Assembly: GCA_937927685.1 (NCBI GenBank)
Contig: CALBSC010000098.1
Coordinates: 62,001-126,000 of the forward strand
Direction of reading: 5' to 3'
Length of the DNA stretch: 64,000 bases
Source: an uncultured Burkholderiales bacterium
GTDB taxonomy: Bacteria > Pseudomonadota > Gammaproteobacteria > Burkholderiales > Burkholderiaceae_C
In this document: positions 8,536-17,602 of the stretch, piece after piece
Layout: each line of letters begins with the position of its first letter
How positions within the stretch are numbered: the stretch's first letter is position 1
Notes under the pieces: generated by a model
Database searches by the model: none
Seen by the model: only the letters and a program-made list of their open reading frames with translations
Told to the model about the DNA's origin: nothing
Position numbers and translations under genes: made by a program

Positions 8536-8574
8536 CACGCAGGCCCCTGAGGTGTGTCGCGACCCTTTGGCGCT

Positions 8575-10062
8575 TCAGTGTGCCTCTGCCTGCTTGGCGG
8601 CTTCGATCGCAGCGCGGTTGTCTGCACTGGCGCCATTGAAGAACAGGTTGAGTAGCACCGCGCTGATCGAGGCGAGCAATATGCCGGACTCGATCAAGGG
8701 GTGGAGGTCGTGCGGCATCCATTGCTTGAAGTTGGGGGCAATGAGAGGAATCATGCCGATGCCAATCGAGATGGCCACCACCAGGGCGTTGAAGCGGTTG
8801 TGTTTGAAATCCACCCCACCCAGGATGCGGATGCCGGTGGCGGCCACCATGCCAAACATCACCAGACCGGCACCGCCCAGTACCACGGTGGGCAGGGATT
8901 CCACCAGCGCTGCCATCTTGGGGATCAGGCCCAGGGCAATCAGGATGAGACCACCTGCCACACAGACAAATCGGCTCTTCACACCCGTCACCGCCACCAA
9001 CCCCACGTTTTGCGAGAAGCTGGTGTAAGGGAAGGTGTTGAAGATGCCACCGATCAAGGTGCCCAGGCCATCGGTACGCAGACCCCGTGCCAGTGCGGCC
9101 TGATCCACCTTGCGGTCGGTCATCTCGCCGAGCGCGAGGAACATGCCCGTGGATTCAATCATCACCACAATCATCACCAGTGTCATGGTGAGAATGAGTA
9201 CCGGCTCAAACACGGGCATGCCGAAGTGAAAGGGCGTCACCACATCCAGCCAAGCTGCTTTGCCCACCTTGTCAAAGTTCATCAGGCCCATGGCAGTGGC
9301 CACCACGCCACCGATCACGATGCCCAGCAGGACCGAGATGTTGGACAGGAAGCCCTTGGCAAAGCGTGAGATCGCCAGGATGGAGACCAGCACCAGTGCA
9401 GCGATACCGACCCCGGTCAGATCGGCATACTTGGGGTTGGGCATTTTGGGCAACAGCGCCAGGTCTTTGGGTAAAGGGGGCAGGGCAGAGCCCGGCGCAC
9501 TGGCCGCTGCCGCGGCGGCCTCCAGCCACTGCTTGTGCTCAGGCGAGACGATGGAGGGTGCCGTGGGGCCGAAGGGGTTACCAAAGATCCAGTTGATGCC
9601 GATGCGCATCAAGCTGATGCCGATCACGGCGATGATCGTGCCCGTGACCACGGGCGGAAAGAATCGCAGCATTCGGCTGACCAGGGGCGCCATGAGGATG
9701 GAGATCAAGCCCGCACCGATGATGGCACCAAAAATCACTTGAGCCCCAGCCGTACCCGGCGTGGCGTTGGCCATGGCCACCATGGGAGCCACTGCTGCAA
9801 AGGTCACGCCCATCATCACGGGCAGCCGAATGCCGAACCATTGGGTGGCACCCAGGGATTGAATCAACGTCACCAGCCCGCAGCAGAACAAATCCGCAGA
9901 GATCAGGAAGGCCACATCTTCCGGGCTGAGCTTGAGGGCCCGGCCCACGATCAGGGGCACGGCCACGGCGCCGGCATACATCACCAGCACGTGTTGCAGA
10001 CCCAGCGCGGCCAGCTTGCCCGAGGGCAGTTGTTCATCAACGGGGTGGACGGTTGAACTCAT
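8575..10062 (-). CDS. NCS2-family nucleobase permease, probable urate/xanthine transporter
   Basis: From the chosen ATG the protein has 495 residues and 12-14 hydrophobic segments. The NCS2 signature appears in SQNVGLVAVTGV(K)SR, and the N-terminal LGLQHVLVMYAGAVAVPLIVG is typical of XanQ/UacT/PbuX relatives. The family imports xanthine, uric acid or uracil by ion symport. The neighbouring urate genes and a shared operator make urate the best guess. AAGGAG at 10073-10078 lies 10 bp from this ATG and rules out the longer upstream frame. Confidence 0.9.
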   Translation of the reverse strand: MSSTVHPVDEQLPSGKLAALGLQHVLVMYAGAVAVPLIVGRALKLSPEDVAFLISADLFCCGLVTLIQSLGATQWFGIRLPVMMGVTFAAVAPMVAMANATPGTAGAQVIFGAIIGAGLISILMAPLVSRMLRFFPPVVTGTIIAVIGISLMRIGINWIFGNPFGPTAPSIVSPEHKQWLEAAAAAASAPGSALPPLPKDLALLPKMPNPKYADLTGVGIAALVLVSILAISRFAKGFLSNISVLLGIVIGGVVATAMGLMNFDKVGKAAWLDVVTPFHFGMPVFEPVLILTMTLVMIVVMIESTGMFLALGEMTDRKVDQAALARGLRTDGLGTLIGGIFNTFPYTSFSQNVGLVAVTGVKSRFVCVAGGLILIALGLIPKMAALVESLPTVVLGGAGLVMFGMVAATGIRILGGVDFKHNRFNALVVAISIGIGMIPLIAPNFKQWMPHDLHPLIESGILLASISAVLLNLFFNGASADNRAAIEAAKQAEAH

Positions 10063-10130
10063 GGAGGTGACTCCTTGGCGAAGGGTGGTGGGAATCCCAT
10101 CGAAGCGAGAGATGGGGTTTTGTGTTCCAA

Positions 10131-10142
10131 ACTGTATACAAT
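10131..10142. promoter_or_regulatory. Palindromic operator upstream of the nucleobase permease
   Basis: The minus strand reads ATTGTATACAGT, differing by one base from the perfect palindrome ATTGTATACAAT found between puuE and uraH at 14354. It lies about 70 bp upstream of the permease start. TTGTATACAA-like palindromes are typical of GntR (FCD-type) regulators. No such regulator is encoded in this window. Confidence 0.6.
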
Positions 10143-10271
10143 TTATGGGCGAACTGGGCTCGGTAAATACCCGCAAGCGAGCCCCGGCTGGGTGGTCACG
10201 CGCAGTCAGGGCCAGGCCGCCCGCACAGGGCGGGATGGGTTCGGTGGGGTCCGGTTAGCGGTCGCCCAGCA

Positions 10272-11525
10272 TCAGCTGAGCAAATCCAGCAAGGTTCTGG
10301 CCACCACCTTGGTGGCGCGGCGCACGTCTTCCAGTTGCACGCGCTCGTCAGCACGTTTGGCATGGCTCTCCAGCACAGTGCGTGGGCCAGCGCCATAAAT
10401 CACGCCCGGAATGCCGCGCTCCACATACAAGCGCACGTCCGTGTACAGCGGTGTGCCGACGGCAGGAATGGGCTCGCCGAAGAGTTCGGTGCCGTGCTTC
10501 TGGATGGCATCCACCATCGGCTTGTTGCCCGCCAGCGGAACCATGGCCCGGGCCAACAGCAAGCGCCGAATGTCCACCTTGAGTTGCTTGCCCCCGCGTG
10601 GCGGGTTGAAGCCCTTGGCGGCATCCTCGATGGTCTTGCGGATGCTGGCCTCCACCTCGGCAGGATTCTCTTCAGGAATCATGCGTCGGTCCAGCTTGAA
10701 CACCACCTTGCCCGGCATGACGTTGGTGTTGGTGCCGCCACTGATCTGACCCACGTTGAGATAGGGGTGCGTGATGCCTTCAACCCGCGAGGTGATCTTC
10801 TTGTAGTCCGCATTGAGGGCATGAAGCGCCTGGAGGATGTGCACGGCGCCTTGCAAGGCATCGGTCCCGGTATCGGGCACGGCGGCATGCGCCATTTCTC
10901 CTTGTACCGTCACCTCCATTTGCAGGCAACCGTTGTGCGCGGTCACCACCTGGTAAGAGAAACCGGCTGCGATCATCAAATCGGGTTTGGTGAGCCCTTG
11001 GGCCAGCAACCAGCCCGGACCCATCTCGCCGCCAAATTCTTCGTCGTAGGTGAAGTGCAGTTCCACGCCACCCTTGAGCGGCAGGCCCAGCGACTCGAGC
11101 GCGCGCGTGGCGAAGGTGAAGGTGGAGAAGTCACTCTTGCTGACAGCGGTGGCACGACCAAACATGGCGCCGGTCTGAATCTCCGCGCCATACGGATCGT
11201 GCGTCCATCCTTCACCCGGCGGCACCACATCGCCGTGGGCGTTGAGGGCGATGGTGGTTCCTGTGCCATAGGGGCGGCGAACAATCAGGTTGGTGATGGA
11301 CTGCAGGCCATAGGCCTGCACGTCAGCCGCGGGCACAGCGTGCTTTTCAGCCTGGTAGCCAAAGGCCTGGAGCAACTCGGCCGTGCGCTCGGCATGCGGC
11401 GCGTTGTTACCGGGCGGCGTGTCGGTGGGCACCTGGACCAGGGCTTGCAGGAATTTCACCTGCTCGTCAAAGTGAGCATCGATCCAGGCGTCGAGTTGGG
11501 CGTAGTGGGCGGGTGTGGCACTCAT
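10272..11525 (-). CDS. M20-family metallo-amidohydrolase in the urate operon
   Basis: The protein has 417 residues and the M20 layout (ArgE/DapE/CPG2): first metal region ALNAHGDVVPPGEGW, catalytic Glu in YDEEFGGEMG, and the dimer-domain histidine in MAHAAVPDTGTD. Such enzymes use two zinc ions to cut amide bonds. It overlaps the uraD-allC stop by 4 bp (ATGA), so it is translated with the pathway. AllC leaves ureidoglycine, and no ureidoglycolate lyase is present, so a role in the last ureide steps is plausible but unproven. The alternative is a general acylamino-acid or dipeptide hydrolase. Confidence 0.85.
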   Translation of the reverse strand: MSATPAHYAQLDAWIDAHFDEQVKFLQALVQVPTDTPPGNNAPHAERTAELLQAFGYQAEKHAVPAADVQAYGLQSITNLIVRRPYGTGTTIALNAHGDVVPPGEGWTHDPYGAEIQTGAMFGRATAVSKSDFSTFTFATRALESLGLPLKGGVELHFTYDEEFGGEMGPGWLLAQGLTKPDLMIAAGFSYQVVTAHNGCLQMEVTVQGEMAHAAVPDTGTDALQGAVHILQALHALNADYKKITSRVEGITHPYLNVGQISGGTNTNVMPGKVVFKLDRRMIPEENPAEVEASIRKTIEDAAKGFNPPRGGKQLKVDIRRLLLARAMVPLAGNKPMVDAIQKHGTELFGEPIPAVGTPLYTDVRLYVERGIPGVIYGAGPRTVLESHAKRADERVQLEDVRRATKVVARTLLDLLS

Positions 11526-13297
11526 GCGGTTTCCAGTGCGAGTTGGTTCAGGACATGGGTGAAGGCATCGATCGCGAGTTGCATGTCATCGCTGGTGGTG
11601 CTCTCCAGGGGGTTGTGGCTGATGCCGGCATTCTCGCCGCGTACAAACAGCATGGCCTGGGGCATGATGTCGTGCAGTTTCATGGCGTCGTGGCCGGCAC
11701 CGCTGGGCATGGTGAATACGGGCACGCCCAGATGTTTCACAGCACGCTCCCATCGCGCCTGCCAGGCCGGGGCGCTTGGCGCAGCCGCGACCCGCAGAAT
11801 TTCCTGGGCAACAAAACGCACGCCACGGCGTTCGCAGATGGCTGCCATTTCATCCAGGATGTCGCGCACCACGGCATCTCGCTGCGCATCAAGGGGCGCG
11901 CGCATGTCCAGTGAAAACTGGCACACCCCCGGGACGACATTGATGGAGCCGTGGGGAACCTGGAGCTGACCGATGGTGGCCACCGAATCAGCGTCGCGGG
12001 CGGCGCGCTGCTCGACATAAAGCGCCAGTTCGGCCAGGGCACAGGCGGCATCCCGGCGACGGTTCATGGGGGTGGTTCCCGCATGGCTGGCGGTGCCGAT
12101 GATCTCGCACTGGTAGCGTACGCTTCCATTGATGCTCGTGACAACGCCCAACGGCAGCTGGCTTTCGTTGAGCACGGGGCCTTGCTCGATATGCACCTCA
12201 ATGAACCCCAGGTATTTCGCGGCATCCCGCCTGATCTTGGGAATGTCATCGATGCACAGGCCGGCGTGTTGCATGGCTTGACGCATGGTGATGCCCTCGG
12301 CGTCGGCTTGTGCCAGCCACTCGGGTTTGAAGTCGCCCACCAGGGCCCCCGAGCCCAGGAAGGTGGCTTTGTAGCGCTGACCCTCTTCTTCGGCAAACGC
12401 CACCACTTCAATGCCAAAGGGCAGGCGACGTTGTTGCTGTGCCAGTTGTTGCACGCAGGCCATGGGCACGAAAATGCCCAGGCGTCCATCGTACTTGCCG
12501 CCGTTGCGCACCGTGTCGTAATGTGAGCCACTCATGAGATAGCGCGCACCCGGCACGGCGGGGTGATAGCGCCCCACCACATTGCCCACCGCGTCCGTCT
12601 CCACCTCGTCGAACCCGCAGTCGCGCATCCAGTGGCTGATGCGCTGCGCACAGGCGCGATGGGCGTCAGTCAGGTAGGTCACCGTGAGTTGCCCTTTGTC
12701 AGCAAAACCCGGGTCGCTGTGCTGGGCCAGGGTTTCTTGCCAGTCCCACACCGCATGCCCCAGCGTGGGTTCAATGCCAAACTTGTCGTTCAGACGGATC
12801 TCGACAATGCGGTGGATGTTGCGCAGGCACTCCTGCAACTCAAAGTCGGGATGACCGCGCAGGCGTCGCTCAAAGGCCTCGATGATCTGCTGCTTGTTCA
12901 AGCCCACGCCGCGTGGGCCGCGAACCGCCAGGATGAAAGGCCAGCCAAACTTGGCGTTGTAATCCGCGTTGAGTTGTTGAATGCGGGCAAATTCCTCGGG
13001 GGTGCAGTCGGTCAGCCCCGCCTTGCTTTGTTCCTTCGTGGATTCGGCGGTCAGGGACTGGCTGATCATGGCCTTTCCCGCCAATTCGGGGTGCGCGCGA
13101 ATCAGGGCCAGTTGAGCGTCGCGCCCGGCCGCATCCAGCACCTGGGTCATGATGTACTTCAGATGCGCCAGCGATTTGAAGGGTCGTTGTGCGATCGCTC
13201 GCTCGGCAATCCAGTCCGAGTGTTCATACAGCCCGGTGAGCAGGCGTGCGGCGTCGGCTTCGGTGGCGTGATTGAGTTGATCCAGCGTCAGGGACAT
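11522..13297 (-). CDS. Fused OHCU decarboxylase and allantoate amidohydrolase (UraD-AllC)
   Basis: The protein has 591 residues and two enzymes in one chain. Residues 1 to about 172 are 2-oxo-4-hydroxy-4-carboxy-5-ureidoimidazoline decarboxylase, with the HPELAG motif (His69) and KFGWPFILAVRG. Residues from about 175 on are a Zn/Mn hydrolase of the AllC/HyuC group, with GSHYDTVRNGGKYDG, EEEGQRY, EVHIEQGPVL and SHAGTTPM. The first yields S-allantoin; the second splits allantoate. Allantoinase (PuuE), encoded 20 bp upstream, acts between them. The gene is the second in the leftward puuE operon. Confidence 0.93.
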   Translation of the reverse strand: MSLTLDQLNHATEADAARLLTGLYEHSDWIAERAIAQRPFKSLAHLKYIMTQVLDAAGRDAQLALIRAHPELAGKAMISQSLTAESTKEQSKAGLTDCTPEEFARIQQLNADYNAKFGWPFILAVRGPRGVGLNKQQIIEAFERRLRGHPDFELQECLRNIHRIVEIRLNDKFGIEPTLGHAVWDWQETLAQHSDPGFADKGQLTVTYLTDAHRACAQRISHWMRDCGFDEVETDAVGNVVGRYHPAVPGARYLMSGSHYDTVRNGGKYDGRLGIFVPMACVQQLAQQQRRLPFGIEVVAFAEEEGQRYKATFLGSGALVGDFKPEWLAQADAEGITMRQAMQHAGLCIDDIPKIRRDAAKYLGFIEVHIEQGPVLNESQLPLGVVTSINGSVRYQCEIIGTASHAGTTPMNRRRDAACALAELALYVEQRAARDADSVATIGQLQVPHGSINVVPGVCQFSLDMRAPLDAQRDAVVRDILDEMAAICERRGVRFVAQEILRVAAAPSAPAWQARWERAVKHLGVPVFTMPSGAGHDAMKLHDIMPQAMLFVRGENAGISHNPLESTTSDDMQLAIDAFTHVLNQLALETA

Positions 13298-13317
13298 GAT
13301 GGTTCTCGGTGATCGGG

Positions 13318-14268
13318 TCAGCCGGCAAGCGGATGGGTGGCGGTCCAGTGTCGTGCAATGTCCAGTCGGCGTGCCACCCAGACGTGCTCATGCGACTGGA
13401 TGTGATCCAGAAAACGCTGCAGTGCCGTGATGCGGCCCGGACGACCCAGCAACCGGCAATGCATGCCAATGCTCATCATCTTGGGGCGGTTCAGGCCATT
13501 GGGGTCGCCCTCCGCATACAAGGCGTCGAAGGTGTCCTTCATGTACTGGAAGAACGGATCAGCGTGCGAATAGCCCTGGGGCAGGGCAAAGCGCATGTCG
13601 TTGCAGTCCAGCGTGTAGGGCACGATGAGTTGGGGGGCCACGCTGCCATCGGTCTTGCGCACCTGCATCCAGAAGGGCAGGTCGTCGCCGTAATAGTCGC
13701 TGTCGTAGGCAAAGCCGCCAAAGTCGGCCACCAGTCGGCGCGTGTTGGGGCTGTCGCGTCCGGTGTACCAGCCCAGAGGGCGTTCGCCCCACAGTTCGGT
13801 CATGATGTGCATGGCCTGCTGCATGTGCTCGCGCTCGATGGCTTCGCTCACGTTCTGGTAATGGATCCACTTCAGGCCATGGCAGGCCATGTCATGGCCC
13901 AGTTCTTTCAAGGCCGCGGTCAACTCGGGGTAGCGCTGCAAGGCGGTGGCGATGCCGAATACCGTGAGGTGCAAGCCGCGACGTTCAAACTCGCGCAGGA
14001 TGCGCCACACACCCGCACGTGAGCCATATTCGTAGATGCCCTCCATGCTGATGTGGCGCGCCTCGAACGCGGCAGGGTTGAACATCTCGGACAGGAATTG
14101 CTCGCTGGCCGGATCACCGTGCAGCACCGCGTTTTCGCCACCTTCTTCGTAGTTGAGGACAAATTGCACCGCAATGCGCGCCTGTTGTGGCCACTGGGCG
14201 TGGGGCACATCGCGACCGTAACCCTTGAGGTCGCGTGGGTAGGGCAGGGTGCTGTCGTAGGTACTCAT
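13318..14268 (-). CDS. puuE: Allantoinase PuuE (polysaccharide-deacetylase fold)
   Basis: The protein has 316 residues. It opens with YPRDLKGYGRDVPHAQWP and contains FVLNYEEGGE, GHDMACHGLKWIHY and GWYTGRDSPNTRR, all characteristic of the metal-independent PuuE allantoinases rather than the AllB type. It opens the ring of allantoin to allantoate. It is the first gene of the leftward operon; AAGGAG stands about 10 bp before its ATG. Its promoter region is shared with uraH and holds the operator at 14354. Confidence 0.95.
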   Translation of the reverse strand: MSTYDSTLPYPRDLKGYGRDVPHAQWPQQARIAVQFVLNYEEGGENAVLHGDPASEQFLSEMFNPAAFEARHISMEGIYEYGSRAGVWRILREFERRGLHLTVFGIATALQRYPELTAALKELGHDMACHGLKWIHYQNVSEAIEREHMQQAMHIMTELWGERPLGWYTGRDSPNTRRLVADFGGFAYDSDYYGDDLPFWMQVRKTDGSVAPQLIVPYTLDCNDMRFALPQGYSHADPFFQYMKDTFDALYAEGDPNGLNRPKMMSIGMHCRLLGRPGRITALQRFLDHIQSHEHVWVARRLDIARHWTATHPLAG

Positions 14269-14353
14269 GCGATCGGACTCCTTCAGACCATGATTCAGCC
14301 CTCGGGGGCTGACCGGTTGACGATACTATGGCCATGATAGCCAAGAATTGAAA

Positions 14354-14377
14354 ATTGTATACAATATTGTCTACATA
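14354..14377. promoter_or_regulatory. Tandem palindromic operator between puuE and uraH
   Basis: ATTGTATACAAT at 14354-14365 is a perfect 12-bp palindrome. The next 12 bases (14366-14377) match it at 9 of 12 positions, suggesting two adjoining sites. It is 86 bp from puuE and 35 bp from uraH, so it can control both. One near-identical site stands before the permease gene (10131). A GntR-type repressor responding to a purine intermediate is the inference. Confidence 0.65.
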
Positions 14378-14399
14378 CTGAAATTGCTGGAGAACTGGA

Positions 14400-14753
14400 A
14401 TGGGCCTGAGCACGCACGTACTGGACACCATGCACGGCTGCCCCGCCGCCGGCATGAAGGTGAGCCTCTTCACCACGCATGGTGGCCAGGCCACGCTGGT
14501 CAAGTCGTTCACGCTCAACCAGGATGGACGCAACCCGGATGGCCCCTTGTATGACAACGCCAGCCTACAAGCCGGCACCTACCGCTTGAGCTTTGACGTC
14601 AAGGGCTACTTCGAGGCCAAGGGGGTTGCCTTGCCCGAACCCTGGTTTCTGGATCAGGTGCATCTGGACTTCGGCGTGGCGCACCGGGATCAGCACTACC
14701 ATGTGCCGTTGCTGGTCAGTCCCTGGAGCTATTCCACCTATCGCGGCTCCTGA
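14400..14753 (+). CDS. uraH: 5-hydroxyisourate hydrolase (transthyretin-like)
   Basis: The protein has 117 residues, the usual length. It begins LSTHVLDTMHGCPA, contains DGRNPDGPL, and ends with the diagnostic YRGS. It hydrolyses 5-hydroxyisourate, the product of urate oxidation, to OHCU. There is no signal peptide, so it acts in the cytoplasm. GGAG precedes the ATG. It is followed after 35 bp by puuD. Confidence 0.97.
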   Translation: MGLSTHVLDTMHGCPAAGMKVSLFTTHGGQATLVKSFTLNQDGRNPDGPLYDNASLQAGTYRLSFDVKGYFEAKGVALPEPWFLDQVHLDFGVAHRDQHYHVPLLVSPWSYSTYRGS

Positions 14754-14788
14754 GCTGACCCACATCACCAGGACCCTGGAGAACCTTG

Positions 14789-16006
14789 ATGGATGCATAC
14801 TTTCTGGAGTGGGCCAACCTGTTGCTCAGGTGGCTGCATGTGATCACGGCCATTGCCTGGATCGGCTCCTCGTTTTACTTTGTTTTTTTGGACAACAACC
14901 TGCTGCGCCCCAAGTCGCCAGACCTGCTGGAAAAGGGCGTGGACGGTGCGATGTGGGCGGTGCACGGCGGAGGCTTTTACAACCCGCAGAAGTACATGGT
15001 GGCGCCCAAAAAAATCCATACCCATCTGCACTGGTTTTATTGGGAAAGCTACTCCACCTGGTTGTCGGGCTTTGCGCTCTTCACCGTGCTGTACCTGTGG
15101 AACGCCGGCACCTTCCTGATCGACAAATCCTTGATGGATTGGTCGCCTGTGATGGCTGGTAGCGCCGCTCTCGGATTTCTGGTGGGATTTTGGTTCTTGT
15201 ATGACGCGGTGTGTCGCGTATTTGGCTTCAAGCCCAATGGCGAACTGATCGTGGCCGGCCTGATGATCCTCATCGTGGCGTTTGGCGCCTGGCTGGCGTG
15301 TCAGCTGTTCGCCGGACGTGCGGCCTTTTTGCTGGTCGGAGCAATGATCGCCACGGCCATGAGTGCCAACGTGTTTTTCTGGATCATTCCGGGACAGCGC
15401 CAGGTGGTCAAAGCCATGACCAGCGGCGAGTCGTATGACCCGGCCTCGCTGGCCATCCACGGCAAGCGTGGCAAGCAGCGCAGCGTGCACAACACCTACT
15501 TCACCCTGCCCGTCATCTTTGCGATGCTGAGCAATCATTACAGCTTTCTGTACACGCACGAATTCCGCTGGGTGTTGTTGTTCGTGATGATGCTGGCGGG
15601 TGCCTTCATTCGACAGTATTTTGTTCAACGTCATGCGTTCCGCCTGGAGCGCGCAAAAAATCCGTGGCCGTTTGCGGCTGCAGGTGTGGCGGCTATTCTG
15701 GCGGTCATCGTGGCCATGAAGCCTGTGCAGACGGCCTCACCTGCCGCTGCCCCGTCTCAAGCGCCCGTGACACTGGCGCAAGTGCAGGCGGTGCTGAACG
15801 AGCGCTGCACCAGTTGCCACGGTGCCCAGGTACAAATGAAAAACATCCGACTCGATTCGCCCGCAGCCCTCAAGCTGCATGCACAAAACGTGTACCAGCA
15901 AGCCGTGGTGACACGCCAGATGCCCTTGAACAACGCCACCCAGATCACCGACGACGAGCGCCAACTGTTGGGTCGCTGGTACCAGGAAGGTGCCAAGGTC
16001 GAGTAA
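14789..16006 (+). CDS. puuD: Urate hydroxylase PuuD (membrane, cytochrome c-linked)
   Basis: The protein has 405 residues. The first 300 or so form a membrane domain of about eight helices (WLHVITAIAWIGSSFYF at the start, conserved HGGGFYNPQK). After a Pro/Ala linker follows a cytochrome c domain with CTSCH at 340-344 and a likely Met378 ligand (RQMP). PuuD oxidises urate to 5-hydroxyisourate and passes electrons to the respiratory chain, unlike oxygen-dependent uricase. GGAG at 14778-14781 selects the ATG at 14789 over the TTG just before it. Confidence 0.95.
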   Translation: MDAYFLEWANLLLRWLHVITAIAWIGSSFYFVFLDNNLLRPKSPDLLEKGVDGAMWAVHGGGFYNPQKYMVAPKKIHTHLHWFYWESYSTWLSGFALFTVLYLWNAGTFLIDKSLMDWSPVMAGSAALGFLVGFWFLYDAVCRVFGFKPNGELIVAGLMILIVAFGAWLACQLFAGRAAFLLVGAMIATAMSANVFFWIIPGQRQVVKAMTSGESYDPASLAIHGKRGKQRSVHNTYFTLPVIFAMLSNHYSFLYTHEFRWVLLFVMMLAGAFIRQYFVQRHAFRLERAKNPWPFAAAGVAAILAVIVAMKPVQTASPAAAPSQAPVTLAQVQAVLNERCTSCHGAQVQMKNIRLDSPAALKLHAQNVYQQAVVTRQMPLNNATQITDDERQLLGRWYQEGAKVE

Positions 16007-16179
16007 GCTGATCCCGTTGACGGCTTGGCGAGCCTGGATCAGTCGTCACCCATAATGACTTGGCCGCGCTGATCGCGCTGCCAGTGTTCAAATGGTGTCT
16101 GGCCGTTGGGCTCGCCATGGCCACTCTCAGAGTGAGCTTTCTGGGCTCGTGTCACACTTTCACCATGAAAGCAGCCGTG

Positions 16180-17601
16180 ATGACGGATTCCTACCTGAAT
16201 TTTGCGAACTCGACGATGGGCTCGCGCATCGCCTCTGCCCTGGGGCTGCCCCGGCCTGTGTTGCTTGAGCGATTCCGTGCGCACCAACCCGTCATCGATG
16301 GCGATGTGCTGGTAGGCGCTGGTGCGGGGGCGCAGGGGTTGCCGGTCCTGGTGGAGGCATTCAAGTCGCTGCAGATCAACACCGTGGCCCACGGCGTGAC
16401 GGAATGGACAGCCCGATGCAACCAGGCGGGCCTGATGACTGGGCGGTGGGCGGTGGAAGGACAATCCGGCGCTCGGGTGAAGGCCTTGGTTTTTGACGCG
16501 ACCGGCTTGCAGACCCTGGAACAGGCCGAGAGCCTTTACCAGTTTTTTCATGACACGGTGCGATCGGTGCTGCCGTGCGGTCGTGTGGTGTTGTTGGGCC
16601 GAGTGCCCGCACAGTGTGCTGGCACGTCCCATGCCATGGTGCAGCGCGCGCTCGAAGGCTTCATGCGTTCGCTGGCCAAGGAGGTCAAGCGTGGCATTGC
16701 CGTACAACTGTTGCAAGTCGACGATGATGCGCTCGGCGCCGTCGAGGGAGCGCTGAGATTTTTCCTGTCACCACGCAGCGCCTACGTATCAGGACAGGTG
16801 GTACGACTGCAAGCCACCCCGGCCACCGCGATGACACCGGGCGAGCAGGGGCATTGGGATGCTTCGCAACCGTTGCACGGCAAAACCATTCTTGTCACCG
16901 GCGCGTCGCGTGGCATTGGCGAATCCATCGTCGATACCCTGGCCCGTGACGGTGCGTGCGTCGTGTGCCTGGATGTGCCAGCCGCCCAGAACGCCTTGCA
17001 AGCGGTGGCCGACCGTGCCAGGGGCAAGGTGCTGTGCCTGGACATTGCCGACCCTCACACCCCGGACGTTCTGGTTCAAGCGGCCCTGGCTGACGGGGGT
17101 TGGGACGGCGTGGTGCATAACGCCGGTATCACGCGTGACAAAACCCTGGCCAAGATGCCAGAGCACCTCTGGCAAAACGTCTTGCAGGTCAACCTGGGGG
17201 CGCAGGCCTCCCTCACCCAGGCCTTGATCGATGCGCAGGCACTCAGGCCTGGCGCGCGCATGGTATGCGTGTCCTCCATTGCTGGCATTGCAGGCAATGT
17301 GGGTCAAACCAATTACGCGTTTTCCAAGGCCGGGGTGATAGGTCTGGTACACAGCCTGGCCCCTGGCCTGGCGCAGCAAGGCATGGCCATCAACGCGGTG
17401 GCGCCAGGGTTCATTGAAACCCAGATGACCGCGGCGATCCCACTGGCCATCCGTGAAGCCGGTCGGCGCATGAATTCAATGGGGCAGGGTGGTTGGCCGG
17501 TAGATGTGGCCGAGACCATCGCGTGGCTGCTCAGTCGCTCGGCCGCAGGGGTGAACGGTCAGGTGGTCCGCGTGTGTGGTCAAAGTTGGTTGGGCGCCTG
17601 A
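16180..17601 (+). CDS. High-molecular-weight 3-oxoacyl reductase (FabG4-like SDR)
   Basis: The protein has 473 residues, about twice a normal SDR. Residues 1 to about 225 are a degenerate first domain. From about 234 a full SDR begins with GKTILVTGASRGIG; it has Tyr379 and Lys383 (NYAFSKAG) and SSIAGIAGN. This matches the two-domain FabG4 type, which uses NADH on 3-oxoacyl-CoA. It heads an operon with MaoC, thiolase and acyl-CoA dehydrogenase genes. The start chosen gives MTDSYLNF; an ATG at 16165 is the alternative and no ribosome site is strong. Confidence 0.87.
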   Translation: MTDSYLNFANSTMGSRIASALGLPRPVLLERFRAHQPVIDGDVLVGAGAGAQGLPVLVEAFKSLQINTVAHGVTEWTARCNQAGLMTGRWAVEGQSGARVKALVFDATGLQTLEQAESLYQFFHDTVRSVLPCGRVVLLGRVPAQCAGTSHAMVQRALEGFMRSLAKEVKRGIAVQLLQVDDDALGAVEGALRFFLSPRSAYVSGQVVRLQATPATAMTPGEQGHWDASQPLHGKTILVTGASRGIGESIVDTLARDGACVVCLDVPAAQNALQAVADRARGKVLCLDIADPHTPDVLVQAALADGGWDGVVHNAGITRDKTLAKMPEHLWQNVLQVNLGAQASLTQALIDAQALRPGARMVCVSSIAGIAGNVGQTNYAFSKAGVIGLVHSLAPGLAQQGMAINAVAPGFIETQMTAAIPLAIREAGRRMNSMGQGGWPVDVAETIAWLLSRSAAGVNGQVVRVCGQSWLGA

Positions 17602-17602
17602 C

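Noticed and set aside
16008..16042. CTGATCC/GGATCAG stem as a terminator after puuD
   Set aside because: A 7-bp stem with a 21-nt loop and no T-run is too weak to call.
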